In this document: positions 17,212 through 25,953 of the stretch, piece after piece
How positions within the stretch are numbered: the first letter of the stretch is position 1
Layout of the letters: each line of letters begins with the position of its first letter
DNA from: Clostridium acidisoli DSM 12555
Lineage (GTDB): Bacteria > Bacillota > Clostridia > Clostridiales > Clostridiaceae
Assembly: GCF_900176305.1 (NCBI RefSeq)
Contig: NZ_FWXH01000013.1
Location: forward strand, 1-64,000
Direction of reading: 5' to 3'
DNA: 64,000 bases
Made by a program: the position numbers and the translations under genes
Notes under the pieces: model-generated
What the model saw: only the letters and a program-made list of their open reading frames with translations
What the model was told of the DNA's origin: nothing
Databases searched by the model: none

Positions 17212-17256
17212 CTTATTATAATGTATTTTTAAAATCAGTATTAATATATATAGAGG

Positions 17257-17454
17257 TTAAGCCTTTTTTACATTAATAGCCTGATCCCCTTTTTGACCTT
17301 GAGTCAAATCAAATTCTACTTTTTGACCTTCTTCAAGATTTTTGAATCCAGAATCTTCAATTCCAGAATAATGAACAAATACATCGTTACCTTCTTCGGT
17401 TGTTATAAAACCAAATCCTTTTTGAGAATTAAACCATTTTACTGTACCTAACAT
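17257..17454 (-). CDS. Cold-shock domain protein (Csp family)
   Basis: A 65-aa single cold-shock domain. It begins [20 protein letters not shown] with RNP1 (KGFGFI) and continues to RNP2 (VFVHYSGIE), then [17 protein letters not shown]. Such proteins bind single-stranded RNA/DNA and act as RNA chaperones. The start is set by AGGAGG seven nt upstream. The frame stays open for 29 codons further upstream, but that sequence is leader, as in other csp genes with long 5' untranslated regions. Confidence 0.95.
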   Translation of the reverse strand: MLGTVKWFNSQKGFGFITTEEGNDVFVHYSGIEDSGFKNLEEGQKVEFDLTQGQKGDQAINVKKA

Positions 17455-17548
17455 TAAAAAACCTCCTGAATAACTAAAATGAAAGCCATATGAATGACCT
17501 TTATATATAATAGTATGCCAAGTATATACTGAATTATACACTTAAGGT

Positions 17549-17578
17549 TTGGATGATAATATAAATAAATGTTATAAT
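17549..17578 (+). promoter_or_regulatory. Probable sigma-A promoter for tatD
   Basis: TTGGAT (17549-17554) and TATAAT (17573-17578) are separated by 18 bp, about 60 bp upstream of the tatD ATG. Confidence 0.55.
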
Positions 17579-17640
17579 ATTAAGCATAAGGTTTTGTTAT
17601 TATGACTTAAAGCCATTAATAAATAGTAGGGGTTGATAGT

Positions 17641-18402
17641 ATGATTTTTGATTCACATGCACATTATGATGATGAGTCTTTTAATGAAGATAGAGATAAA
17701 GTAATCCAGGAACTTATAGAAAATGATATTGTAGGCATATTAAATTGTGGTGCATCTCTTCAAGGAGCAATAGACTCTGTAAAGCTTGCAGATAAATATA
17801 ATATTTTTTATGCTGCGGTTGGTATACATCCTGAATTTGCTGACATTGTGGATGAAGAAGTAATAAGTAAATTAAAGGAGCTTGCAGAAAATAAGAAAGT
17901 AAGAGCTATAGGGGAAATAGGATTAGATTATCATTATGAAGAAAATCCAAGCAGAGAGATTCAGAAAAATGCATTTATAAAGCAAATGGAATTAGCAGAA
18001 AAGCTTAATCTTCCTGTAGTAATTCATGATAGGGATGCACACGAAGATACTTTAAATATATTAAAAAAATTTCCTAAAGTTATAGGAGTAATTCATTGTT
18101 TTTCAGGTAGCTCAGAATTTGCAAAAGAATGTCTTAAACTAGGTTATTATATTGGGTTTACAGGTGTAGTTACATTTAAAAACGCCAAGAAAATCGTAGA
18201 AGTAGCAAAAATTGTACCTGAAGATAGGATGTTACTTGAGACAGATTGCCCCTACATGGCCCCTGAGCCTAATAGAGGTAAAAGGAATAGATCTGATTAC
18301 ATAGAGTATATAGCAGAGAAAATAGCAGATATAAGGAGAGATATTCCAATAAATGTTAAAAATCAGACTATAGCGAATACAAAGAGGTTGTTTAATTTAT
18401 AA
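17641..18402 (+). CDS. TatD family metal-dependent hydrolase (YabD-like)
   Basis: A 253-aa TIM-barrel amidohydrolase. Metal ligands are visible in order: DSHAHYDD, GEIGLDYH, the HDRDAHE histidine, IHCFSGS and the late ETDCPYMAPEP aspartate. Members act as 3'-5' exodeoxyribonucleases or related phosphodiesterases in the cytoplasm. AGGGGTTGATAGT lies before the ATG. The order tatD, yabE-like, rnmV, rsmA matches the conserved Bacillus/Clostridium block, which supports the call. The usual upstream metG is not present in this window. Confidence 0.92.
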   Translation: MIFDSHAHYDDESFNEDRDKVIQELIENDIVGILNCGASLQGAIDSVKLADKYNIFYAAVGIHPEFADIVDEEVISKLKELAENKKVRAIGEIGLDYHYEENPSREIQKNAFIKQMELAEKLNLPVVIHDRDAHEDTLNILKKFPKVIGVIHCFSGSSEFAKECLKLGYYIGFTGVVTFKNAKKIVEVAKIVPEDRMLLETDCPYMAPEPNRGKRNRSDYIEYIAEKIADIRRDIPINVKNQTIANTKRLFNL

Positions 18403-18585
18403 TATAGGTGTAATATATGTAATAAATAATATATTTTACCAAGTGGCTGCATAAAATTTACTACTGATCCAGTACCAATTCTATAAGCTAAGTTAAAATC
18501 AAGAAGTTAGATAAGGCTATCATATATTTATATTTGTTTATGCATATACTGCATTTTCTGGTTTTAACTAAAACTGGCAGGTAAT

Positions 18586-18615
18586 TTGACATTATTAATA
18601 CTTAGCAGTTATAAT
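18586..18615 (+). promoter_or_regulatory. Sigma-A-like promoter for the YabE-like gene
   Basis: TTGACA (18586-18591) and TATAAT (18610-18615) with an 18-bp spacer, 33 bp ahead of the start codon. A weak stem (CTGGTTTTA / TAAAACTGG region) lies just upstream at ~18558-18577. Confidence 0.75.
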
Positions 18616-18647
18616 GTTAAAGACTCTTGCTCAAGGGGGGGATTGGA

Positions 18648-19673
18648 ATGTTGCAAAATTTGAAAGATATTCTAACAAAAAAGAAGAATAACCTTTCAAG
18701 AGGTCCTATTGTAGCTCTAGTTTTATTGCTTGCAGTAATAATAGTAATTAGTACTGTATATGTAGTAGGCTTTAGAAAAGTTTTAACAGTATCTATTGAA
18801 GGTAAGAAAACAAAAATTGTTTCTTATAAAAACACTGTTAAAGAAGTATTAGAGCAAAATAAAATAGAATTAGGACCCAAGGATAAAATTGAGCCTAGTG
18901 TAGACACAAAGATTAAGAATGGACAGGAAATAGATATAAAAAAAGCAGTAGGTTTAGAAATACTTGTAGATGGTAAAGATTTAAAGATTAAATCTGCAGA
19001 AAATTCAGTTCGAAAATTGTTAAAGTCAGAGGGCGTTTCACTAAATAATCTTGACAAAGTAAAGCCTTCTAAAGATGCATCTGTAAAAAAGGGAATGAAA
19101 ATAGTAGTTACGAGAGTTATTTCCAAAACGTTTACAGAAGAGCAGCCAATAGCCTTTGACACTATTGTCCAAAAAGATGATAGTATGCCAAATGATCAAA
19201 ACCAAGTCATTCAACAAGGTTCATCAGGAATAAAAGAGTTAACAGTAAATGCTATTTACGAAGATGGAAAAGAAGTAGCAAGAAATATAATGAGCGAGGT
19301 AGTTAAAAGTGCACCTGTTAATGCAGTTATAAAACAGGGAACACTTGGTGTGGTCGTGGCAAATAGAGGCAGTAGAGCTGTTTATAAGAAAAAGATTAGT
19401 GCTTTAGCAACAGGATATACTGATGATTTAGGATTTGGTATAACTGCGTCTGGAACTAGGACAAAGAGAGATGCAAATGGATATAGTTCCATATCCGTTG
19501 ATCCTAGAGTAATTCCATTAGGCACGAAACTTTATGTTCCAGGTTATGGCTATGGAATAGCTGAAGATACTGGTGGTTTAATAAAGGGAAACCGAGTAGA
19601 TTTATTCTTTAATAGTACAGGTGATTGTTACAACTGGGGCGCTAAGAGCGTCGATGTATACATTTTAAATTAG
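18648..19673 (+). CDS. YabE-like cell-wall protein: DUF348 x2, G5 and 3D domains
   Basis: A 341-aa exported protein. One membrane segment (~residues 22-42) is followed by two DUF348 repeats (VSIEGKKTKIVSYKNTVKEV and the similar EILVDGKDLKIKS region), then a G5 domain (~150-225), then a C-terminal 3D domain. The last shows ATGYTDDLGFGITASGTRT and the catalytic Asp pattern SVDPRVIPLGTKLYVPGYG ... GIAEDTGG. Such proteins resemble resuscitation-promoting or Sps/YabE muralytic enzymes. ATG 18648 follows GGGGGGATT; a TTG seven codons upstream is less likely. It sits in the conserved tatD-rnmV interval. Confidence 0.9.
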   Translation: MLQNLKDILTKKKNNLSRGPIVALVLLLAVIIVISTVYVVGFRKVLTVSIEGKKTKIVSYKNTVKEVLEQNKIELGPKDKIEPSVDTKIKNGQEIDIKKAVGLEILVDGKDLKIKSAENSVRKLLKSEGVSLNNLDKVKPSKDASVKKGMKIVVTRVISKTFTEEQPIAFDTIVQKDDSMPNDQNQVIQQGSSGIKELTVNAIYEDGKEVARNIMSEVVKSAPVNAVIKQGTLGVVVANRGSRAVYKKKISALATGYTDDLGFGITASGTRTKRDANGYSSISVDPRVIPLGTKLYVPGYGYGIAEDTGGLIKGNRVDLFFNSTGDCYNWGAKSVDVYILN

Positions 19674-19695
19674 GAGCTAAAGGCTCCTTTTTTTT
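19672..19695 (+). terminator. Terminator overlapping the yabE-like stop codon
   Basis: AGGAGC pairs with GCTCCT around a TAAAG loop, followed by eight Ts. The stem begins inside the TAG stop. Confidence 0.85.
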
Positions 19696-19741
19696 ATCCA
19701 CTATGATATAATTGTATATAACTATAAATTTGGAGGAAAAT

Positions 19742-20284
19742 ATGATAAAAGAAGTAATTGTAGTAGAAGGAAGAGACGATATATCGGCCATTAAAAGAGC
19801 AGTTGAGGCTGATGTAATAGCAGTTGGTGGCTTTGGAATAAATAAAAAAGTTATTGATAAAATAATAGATGCCCAGAAAAGAAGAGGAGTAATAGTATTT
19901 ACAGACCCTGATTTTGCTGGTGAAAAAATAAGAAGAATAATTACTAAAAGAGTAAAAGGGGTAAAGCACGCAAGGATCTCTCAAAAAGAAGGAACAAAAG
20001 ATGGGGATATAGGTGTTGAAAATGCATTACCCAAAGATATAATAAGAGCACTAAAAATTGCAAAATTTGAAAGCACTGAGAAGATAGAAACGTTTAACAT
20101 ACAAGATATGATGTTTTTTAAATTAACTTCAGATAAAAAAGCTAGAGAGAGAAGAGATGCAGTGGGAAGGCAACTTGGAATTGGATATGCAAATTCAGCT
20201 CAATTTTTAAACAGATTAAATAGTTTTGAAATTACTAAGGAAGAATTAGTAGAGGCCATAAAAAAAGCTGAGAAGGAGATATAA
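19742..20284 (+). CDS. rnmV: Ribonuclease M5
   Basis: A 180-aa Toprim-domain ribonuclease that matures 5S rRNA. It begins [20 protein letters not shown] (Toprim Glu), continues [15 protein letters not shown] (the DxD motif) and has the C-terminal helical region with RREAVGR-like [23 protein letters not shown] 19742 lies behind TTTGGAGG; an upstream in-frame ATG at 19712 would add ten residues absent from the family. rsmA starts 2 bp after its stop, the conserved arrangement in Firmicutes. Confidence 0.95.
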   Translation: MIKEVIVVEGRDDISAIKRAVEADVIAVGGFGINKKVIDKIIDAQKRRGVIVFTDPDFAGEKIRRIITKRVKGVKHARISQKEGTKDGDIGVENALPKDIIRALKIAKFESTEKIETFNIQDMMFFKLTSDKKARERRDAVGRQLGIGYANSAQFLNRLNSFEITKEELVEAIKKAEKEI

Positions 20285-20285
20285 T

Positions 20286-21128
20286 ATGCAGGAACAAAAA
20301 ACTAAGGACATAGTTAAAAAATATGGATTTAAGTTTACAAAGAGTTTAGGCCAGAATTTTTTAACGGATGATGAGGTTCTAAAAGATATTGTTGATGGTG
20401 CAAATATAACAAAAGATGATTTTATAATAGAAATTGGCCCTGGTGTTGGAACGCTTACAAGATTGCTTCTCGATTCTGCAAAAAAGGTATGTGCTGTTGA
20501 ACTTGATAGTAGCCTTATACCAATTCTTCAGGAAGAGCTAAATGATTTTGAAAATTTTACATTAATAAATGAAGATGCACTAAAAATTGATTTTAACAAG
20601 ATTATTGGAGATGAGACTTCAGTAAAAGTTGTTGCAAATCTTCCATACTATGTAACAACACCTATTATAACTAAAATTTTAATAGAGGGTTATAAATTTA
20701 AATCGTTAACAATTATGATACAAAAAGAAGTAGCTGAAAGAATGGCATCAAAACCTGATTGTAAAGATTATGGAGCACTATCACTTCTTGTTCAATACTA
20801 CTGTGATGCTAATATAGTAAGAAAGGTTCCACCAACAGCATTCATTCCGCAACCTAAGGTGGATTCAATAGTAATAAAACTAGATAAATTAAATGAACCG
20901 AGAGTTAAGGTTAAAGATGAAAAACTATTTTTTATGGTTATAAGAAGTGCATTTAACATGAGAAGAAAAACATTATGGAATGCACTGAAGGTGCTGAAGT
21001 TAGATAAGGAAGCTTATGAACAGGCATTTTTAAATGCTAATATAGATCCTAAAAGAAGAGGAGAAACCTTATCTATTGAGGAATTTGCAAACTTATCCAA
21101 TGAAATATATAAAAAAAAGAACTGTTAA
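20286..21128 (+). CDS. rsmA: 16S rRNA (adenine1518-N6/adenine1519-N6)-dimethyltransferase KsgA
   Basis: A 280-aa class I SAM methyltransferase that dimethylates two adjacent adenines near the 3' end of 16S rRNA. Visible motifs are [11 protein letters not shown], the SAM site [16 protein letters not shown], the acidic CAVELDSS, the catalytic [10 protein letters not shown] and the C-terminal [14 protein letters not shown]. Its length is normal. The start follows GAGAAGGAG within the end of rnmV, so the two genes are co-transcribed and probably translationally coupled. The stop codon lies inside the terminator stem. Confidence 0.97.
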   Translation: MQEQKTKDIVKKYGFKFTKSLGQNFLTDDEVLKDIVDGANITKDDFIIEIGPGVGTLTRLLLDSAKKVCAVELDSSLIPILQEELNDFENFTLINEDALKIDFNKIIGDETSVKVVANLPYYVTTPIITKILIEGYKFKSLTIMIQKEVAERMASKPDCKDYGALSLLVQYYCDANIVRKVPPTAFIPQPKVDSIVIKLDKLNEPRVKVKDEKLFFMVIRSAFNMRRKTLWNALKVLKLDKEAYEQAFLNANIDPKRRGETLSIEEFANLSNEIYKKKNC

Positions 21129-21161
21129 AAGATTTATAAGTCTTTTAACAGTTCTTTTTTT
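21117..21161 (+). terminator. Terminator of the rnmV-rsmA operon
   Basis: A near-perfect 15-16-bp stem (AAGAACTGTTAAAAGA / TCTTTTAACAGTTCTT) with an 8-nt loop and a run of Ts. It overlaps the last codons of rsmA. Confidence 0.92.
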
Positions 21162-21213
21162 ACGTTCAATTCATATATTGTATTGTATAAAATATTATGG
21201 GGGGACAAAAAGG

Positions 21214-22542
21214 TTGAGTCAGAGAAAAAATTATAGTAGATATTTTATAATACTTCAAGAAGACGAAAAAGGGTATGGGCTATCGTCTGATAAAATGCCA
21301 ACAGGTTATGCAAAATTAGAAGTAAAAAGTGGTAAATGCAAGATTACCTTTTATGTTCAGAATTTGAAGATAGAAATGAAACCATATTATATAATGCTTA
21401 TTTGTAATAAAAAAGACGAAAGAAAATTAATAAAACTATCTGAATTGAACATAGACAATACCGGGAGGGCTGAAATTTGTAAGGAATTTGAGGCTTCAAA
21501 TATTGGAGGAAGCAGCATAGCTGTAGACAAAGTAAGTGGGGCAGCTGTTGTTAAATATTTAGATGATAGCTTAATACCTGTTTTAAGTGGATTTACTACT
21601 AATGAAAAACCAAAGGATTGGAAGAGATATGATTTAATGGACATGGGAAAAAAGCCAACGGATGCTGTTAAATTAACCAATAATGATGTGAAAGACTTTG
21701 ATAAGTATGAAGAGGAAATAGAAAAGATAAAGCAAACAAAAGAGGCACCAATAAAAGTACAAGAAAAAATTAGTAAAAAAGAAATGAAAAATGATAATAA
21801 AGATGAAGTTAATGTTAAGGTAGATAATATATCTGATAAGAAAGTGGAAATAAGCGAAATTAAACAGGAATATGATGATGTAATTGATGCCAGTAATGTT
21901 ATAGAAGATTTAGATGTAAATGAAACTATAGAAAATAATGAAGAGAATGAACCAAAGAACACAAGCAAGGAAGAGAAGCAAGAGGTGCAAGAAGTGCAAG
22001 AAGTGCAAGAATTGAAGGAGGTTAAGGAAGCACAAAAAGTGCAGAAAGCAGAGGTAAGACAGAATGAAGAAATAAATAAAAATATAGAAAGCAGCTATAG
22101 CAGAAAAAAACATAAGGACAAAAGTAAAGCCCAGGAATTTTTTGATGGACTTGTAGAAGACCTAGAACCATTTGAGGATGGATTTTCAGAAATAGGAAGA
22201 AGTAGGTGGTTTGAGGTTCCAGTAAATTCTATAGATGATATGTATAGGGCAAATAGTTATAACAAATATGCAATAATATATTATCCAATGATTAATTATT
22301 ATCCATATATAATAAAACATCGGCACTACATTGTAGGTTATAAATATGATAAATCTAATAATGTAAAGTATATTATGTATGGAGTTCCTGGAACGAAAGA
22401 ACACAAAGACCAACCATTTTCTGGAAGATACGGCTTTGTAAGCTTTGTAAACAGAGATAGTGACTTAAGAGGAGAAAACGGTTATTGGATGCTATTTTAT
22501 GACTTTAAAAGAGCAGTGGTTGTTATCCCAACAAACAAGTGA
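21214..22542 (+). CDS. Uncharacterised protein with charged EVQ-repeat linker
   Basis: A 442-aa protein starting at TTG 21214, nine nt after GGGGGG. Three regions are seen. First, an N-terminal globular part (1-~150) with YFIILQEDEKGYG and GYAKLEVKSGKCKITFYVQNL. Second, a long highly charged Glu/Lys linker (~165-340) including a run of EVQ/KVQ tripeptides at 21984-22050. Third, a conserved-looking C-terminal domain with WFEVPVNSIDDMYRANSYNK, KHRHYIVGYKYDKS and GYWMLFYDFKRAVVVIPTNK. There is no signal peptide or membrane helix. I do not know a function; the layout suggests a cytoplasmic or spore-related structural or adaptor protein. Confidence 0.75.
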   Translation: MSQRKNYSRYFIILQEDEKGYGLSSDKMPTGYAKLEVKSGKCKITFYVQNLKIEMKPYYIMLICNKKDERKLIKLSELNIDNTGRAEICKEFEASNIGGSSIAVDKVSGAAVVKYLDDSLIPVLSGFTTNEKPKDWKRYDLMDMGKKPTDAVKLTNNDVKDFDKYEEEIEKIKQTKEAPIKVQEKISKKEMKNDNKDEVNVKVDNISDKKVEISEIKQEYDDVIDASNVIEDLDVNETIENNEENEPKNTSKEEKQEVQEVQEVQELKEVKEAQKVQKAEVRQNEEINKNIESSYSRKKHKDKSKAQEFFDGLVEDLEPFEDGFSEIGRSRWFEVPVNSIDDMYRANSYNKYAIIYYPMINYYPYIIKHRHYIVGYKYDKSNNVKYIMYGVPGTKEHKDQPFSGRYGFVSFVNRDSDLRGENGYWMLFYDFKRAVVVIPTNK

Positions 22543-22565
22543 GGTTATAGAAAGGTCGGTGTAGG

Positions 22566-22612
22566 TAAAATAAGCATTTTTTATGTGGATTTTGCTTATA
22601 CCGTTTTGTTTA
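22566..22612 (+). terminator. Possible terminator hairpin
   Basis: GGTAAAATAAGC (22566-22577) can pair with GCTTATACC (22595-22603) with two unpaired A residues, and GTTTTGTTT follows. Confidence 0.5.
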
Positions 22613-22656
22613 CATAAGTCATATGATTAAAAGCTTATATATGAGGAGGGATTTAT

Positions 22657-23238
22657 GTGCAAGTACTTATTATAGATAGAAAAAAACTTGGAGTAATATT
22701 TGTAGTAATGGGACTTATGATATTTATTTTTTGTATTGGAATAAAATTAGATGGAAGAATTAGAGCTACAGCTTTTATACAGAATAATTTAGGAGAGCTT
22801 AAGGAGTACAAGATTGAAGAATATAATACTACCTATAAATTGCCAAGTAAATGGGAAACAAATATCGAAAGTTTTCCCGGCAATGAGATAACATATCATA
22901 ATAATTTTAAATCAGAAAATGATGGTATAAACGGCTTTGTGCAGGTATGGAACTATAGGGGCAGCCTTAAAGAATTTTTAGATATGAGCAAAAAAAACTC
23001 TGAAAGAGAAAACAAGGTTAAAAACTTTAACATATACAATATATTGATCAACAATAAAGACGCATACCTAGTAAAATATAAGATGAATGCTCATGGAAAT
23101 GTATTTTATGCATATGAGTATTTTATTAAACAGGATAATGTTTTTATTAGATTTGCCTTCTATATTAGGGAGGATAAAACTAACGCTAATATGCCATCTG
23201 TATTTAAAGCCATTGTAGAAACAATGAAAAAACAATAA
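22657..23238 (+). CDS. Membrane-anchored protein, PsbP-like fold possible
   Basis: A 193-aa protein with a GTG start 6 nt after GAGGAGGG. Residues ~10-30 form one membrane helix (IFVVMGLMIFIFCIGI); the rest would lie outside the cell. The extracellular part has a pattern seen in PsbP-related stress-response domains: YKLPSKWETNIESFPGNEIT, WNYRGSLKEFLD, AYLVKYKMNAHGNVFYAYEY and FVRFAFYI-like endings. That resemblance is by eye only. It is followed by a lipoprotein gene 80 bp downstream; both may be envelope sensors, but no function is known. Confidence 0.65.
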   Translation: MQVLIIDRKKLGVIFVVMGLMIFIFCIGIKLDGRIRATAFIQNNLGELKEYKIEEYNTTYKLPSKWETNIESFPGNEITYHNNFKSENDGINGFVQVWNYRGSLKEFLDMSKKNSERENKVKNFNIYNILINNKDAYLVKYKMNAHGNVFYAYEYFIKQDNVFIRFAFYIREDKTNANMPSVFKAIVETMKKQ

Positions 23239-23318
23239 ACAGGTTGATTGGGCATAAAATAAGACGTATAATAATTAGGTATAAAAATATTTAGACTCTA
23301 TAAAAAGGAGCGGTCTTG

Positions 23319-24188
23319 GTGAAAAGAATAAACTTAGTTCTTGTATGTCTTTTTTTGATAATTGTAACCATACTATCTGGATGTAATCAAATTGATAAAG
23401 CACAGGTAAAGCTTGGACTCAAAAACAATGATTTCGAGTATATGAAGCAAAATAAAGTAAAAAAGGTTGTAATACAAAGTACAAGAGATAGTGGATATAA
23501 ATTCACATTAAATAATTCAGTTGCAATTTCAGAAATATATGATATATTATCTAGTGCTAAGCCTGTAGATACAAGGTCTTCTTTAAAACCAGATTATGTT
23601 TTTGATCTTTATGAAAATGACAAGGTAGTTCATGAATTTAATTATATAGTTGGGTTAGATAAAAATGATGGTGGAAACCTATATTCTAAAGATAAAAATT
23701 ATATTGTTACAAATAGAATAGATAATGAAATTTTAAATCAATTTAATGATGACAGGACACCAAAAGACTTTAACAAAATATACTATACGTTTATAAGTCA
23801 GTGTATTGATAAATATAGAGCGAGTACTAAAAATAATAAGTCTATAGGAATAGATATAAACGATGATTTAGATGCGCTTAAATATGTATTTTCTTCAGAT
23901 TTAGATGATTTTCAAAAATCTTTACCTTCAAATGTAAAAATTTTAGATAAGTCTGACGACCCTTGTGATGTTAAGGAAACTATAACAACGGAAGGTTATA
24001 AAAGAGGAAATTTTACATACACTATTTCCAATGTAAAAAATAGTTATAAAAATGCTTACATATATAAGAGCATGGTAGTTTTCGATGACAATACAACTAA
24101 GGAAGAAAAAAAATATTATGTTGTTGGGATAAATGAGGGCTCTGGATGGAATATATATATAAGTGATACCAAAAGCTCAGATTTTTAG
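23319..24188 (+). CDS. Putative lipoprotein, unknown function
   Basis: A 289-aa protein with a clear lipoprotein signal (KRINLVLVCLFLIIVTILSG then Cys22; lipobox LSGC). The mature part has no recognised domain; DDLDALKYVFSSDLDDFQKS and a C-terminal YYVVGINEGSGWNIYISD are notable segments. GTG 23319 is 8 nt from AAAGGAG; TTG 23316 is one codon upstream. The gene sits between a membrane-anchored protein and the Mrp ATPase gene, whose start is 20 bp after its stop. Confidence 0.7.
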   Translation: MKRINLVLVCLFLIIVTILSGCNQIDKAQVKLGLKNNDFEYMKQNKVKKVVIQSTRDSGYKFTLNNSVAISEIYDILSSAKPVDTRSSLKPDYVFDLYENDKVVHEFNYIVGLDKNDGGNLYSKDKNYIVTNRIDNEILNQFNDDRTPKDFNKIYYTFISQCIDKYRASTKNNKSIGIDINDDLDALKYVFSSDLDDFQKSLPSNVKILDKSDDPCDVKETITTEGYKRGNFTYTISNVKNSYKNAYIYKSMVVFDDNTTKEEKKYYVVGINEGSGWNIYISDTKSSDF

Positions 24189-24207
24189 ATAAACTAGGAG
24201 GATTTTT

Positions 24208-25056
24208 ATGAGTAATTGTGATAGTTGTGCTAGCAAAGATGGTTGTAATAATAAAGAAAATTGTAAATTAGAAGACAATAAAATGAAACCTAAATATGGT
24301 GAAATAAAAAACATAATAGGTGTTATAAGCGGTAAAGGTGGAGTTGGAAAGTCAACAGTCACTGGAATACTTGCAATAGAACTAAAAAAGGCTGGATATA
24401 AAGTTGGGGTTTTAGATGGAGATATAACAGGGCCGTCTATGCCAAGATTTTTTGGTATAAATGAAAAAAGAGCAGAAATGATTCCACTTAGTAAGACAGA
24501 CGTTAAATTTACACCTGTAGAAACAAAAATGGGAATAAAGGTTATATCAATGAACCTTTTAACAAAAGTTGAAGAAGAACCAGTAATATGGAGAGGTCCA
24601 GTTATAAATGGAGCTTTAAACCAAATATACGAAGATACAGAATGGGGGGAACTTGATTATCTACTTATAGACATGCCTCCTGGAACAGGTGATGTTGCAC
24701 TTACGGTTATGCAAAATTTACCTGTAAAATCAATGATAGTTGTATCCACACCTCAAGACATGGTTTCAATGATAGTAAAGAAAATTGTTATAATGATAGG
24801 AAAAATGAACCTATCAATATTAGGAGTAGTAGAAAATATGTCCTACATTCGATGCGGTAACTGTAATGAAAAGATAAGAGTGTTTAGCAAAAAATCTGCA
24901 GAAGAGCAAGCTAAATATTTAGGAATTCCATTAATTAAAGAAATGCCTATAGATCTTAATCTTACAGAGAGTTTAGAAGCTGGAAAAGTAGAAGAATATA
25001 TAGGCAGTACTACACAATATGAAGATATATTAAATAAGATTAAATTTGAGCTATAA
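24208..25056 (+). CDS. Mrp/Nbp35-family P-loop ATPase (Fe-S carrier type)
   Basis: A 282-aa SIMIBI ATPase. The deviant Walker A is ISGKGGVGKSTVTG, Walker B is YLLIDMPPGTGD, and the C-terminal metal-cluster CxxC appears as RCGNCNEKI. The N-terminus carries four clustered cysteines (NCDSCASKDGCNNKENC), resembling the N-terminal cluster site of Nbp35 and not the short bacterial Mrp/ApbC form. It likely binds and transfers an iron-sulfur cluster. AGGAGG precedes the ATG. It follows the lipoprotein gene closely, but a functional link is not evident. Confidence 0.92.
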   Translation: MSNCDSCASKDGCNNKENCKLEDNKMKPKYGEIKNIIGVISGKGGVGKSTVTGILAIELKKAGYKVGVLDGDITGPSMPRFFGINEKRAEMIPLSKTDVKFTPVETKMGIKVISMNLLTKVEEEPVIWRGPVINGALNQIYEDTEWGELDYLLIDMPPGTGDVALTVMQNLPVKSMIVVSTPQDMVSMIVKKIVIMIGKMNLSILGVVENMSYIRCGNCNEKIRVFSKKSAEEQAKYLGIPLIKEMPIDLNLTESLEAGKVEEYIGSTTQYEDILNKIKFEL

Positions 25057-25080
25057 TTATGTTCAATTATAATATTAAGA

Positions 25081-25616
25081 AATTGCGAAGCAATAGTGAG
25101 GGGTTTTAACGGATGCTTTGCACGGATAAAAGGTGATGGGTTTATGGATAAATCCATAAAGGCTAAGAAAATTTTTGCCTCTTAGATCGGAAAAATAATG
25201 AATTTATGTGTCTTAATATTTGAAGATAACTTTAATATATGTTTTAACCGTAAGTTTTATTTAACTGGGAACGTACATAGATTTGTGTAAATTAAAATCT
25301 ATGTACGTTCTTTTTTAACCGTAGCATTGGCACTTATATAGCAGTTTAATATGCTAATAACACTTATGCATGGAACGCCACGACCTTCGGTCAAAAAATG
25401 AAGAGCAATGACTTTAGATTATAAACAGAGTTCTTGGTTTCAGGTGGAGTTTTTTTCATCTGAAACTTAGAAATCGTTATCCATAGCTTTTTTCCACGGA
25501 AAACCCATCACCTTTGACCAGCGAAGCGCCTGGCAAACCCTTCACCTCGCTTTAGCGACCCTTCGCCTTTTCACCGCGAAGCACAGGTGAAAACCCTTCA
25601 CCAGTACTTCGCAATT
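25081..25616. repeat. Structured inverted-repeat element, copy 1 (with internal extra segment)
   Basis: The ends are AATTGCGAAG (25081-25090) and CTTCGCAATT (25607-25616), in inverted orientation. The similarity extends outward to a TTCA...AAATTGCGAAG-like ~28-bp terminal repeat. Within the right part, hairpin stems (TCGCtttaGCGA, TTTTCACC...GGTGAAAA, GACCAG...CTGG) alternate with spacers of the type AAACCCTTCACC. The left and right parts flank about 310 bp of unrelated sequence (25166-25475), including a terminator. No protein is encoded. A second copy lies at 63515-63689. It resembles a MITE or REP-like element. Confidence 0.75.
25269..25316 (+). terminator. Strong terminator inside repeat copy 1
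   Basis: A perfect 16-bp stem (25269-25284 / 25295-25310) with a 10-nt loop and six Ts. It probably ends transcripts from the Mrp ATPase gene. A second hairpin (GTTTCAGGTG / CATCTGAAAC, 25437-25466) follows. Confidence 0.85.
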
Positions 25617-25730
25617 TCTAACTATTATGAATTAAAATTTTTACCTATCTGTATTGTATTTTTCTCAACTTGTTGGCAATAATATTAAAGATAGCATTAA
25701 TATTATTTGTCACCACTAGGAGGAATTTAT

Positions 25731-25919
25731 ATGAAAGCTCATGTAGATAAGGATACGTGCGTAGGTTGTGGATTATGCCCTTCAATTTGTCCAGATGTTT
25801 TTGAAATGCAGGATGATGGTAAAGCTGGAGAAATTAAAGAAAGTGTGCCAGAATCTGCAGCTGATACGGCAAAGGAAGCAGAAGATAGCTGCCCAGTAAA
25901 CGCAATTGAGGTTGAATAA
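25731..25919 (+). CDS. Ferredoxin, single [4Fe-4S]
   Basis: A 62-aa ferredoxin. Cys10, Cys13, Cys16 and the late Cys54 (CPVNAI) fit the ligand pattern of single-cluster ferredoxins of the Thermotoga/Desulfovibrio kind; Cys20 is an extra residue. Acidic surface residues dominate the second half. It is a small soluble electron carrier in the cytoplasm; the partner enzymes are not known. ATG 25731 is preceded by TAGGAGGAATT; the frame extends upstream only to a start without a Shine-Dalgarno. It ends just before a shared terminator. Confidence 0.95.
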   Translation: MKAHVDKDTCVGCGLCPSICPDVFEMQDDGKAGEIKESVPESAADTAKEAEDSCPVNAIEVE

Positions 25920-25920
25920 A

Positions 25921-25953
25921 AAATAAATCGCACAAAAGTGCGATTTATTTTTT
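25921..25953. terminator. Bidirectional terminator between ferredoxin and flavin reductase-like gene
   Basis: AAATAAATCGCAC / GTGCGATTTATTT form a perfect 13-bp stem with loop AAAA and T-runs on both sides. The minus-strand gene's TAA lies inside the right arm. Confidence 0.92.

Noticed and set aside
22186-22413. Minus-strand frames over the EVQ-repeat protein gene.
   Set aside because: They mirror the + strand gene and have Ile/Tyr-rich, membrane-like composition expected from antisense AT-rich coding DNA.
25081-25616. Considered as a CRISPR array or a riboswitch because of repeated words and hairpins.
   Set aside because: There are no regular repeat-spacer units, and the inverted ends plus a second copy 38 kb away fit a dispersed element instead.
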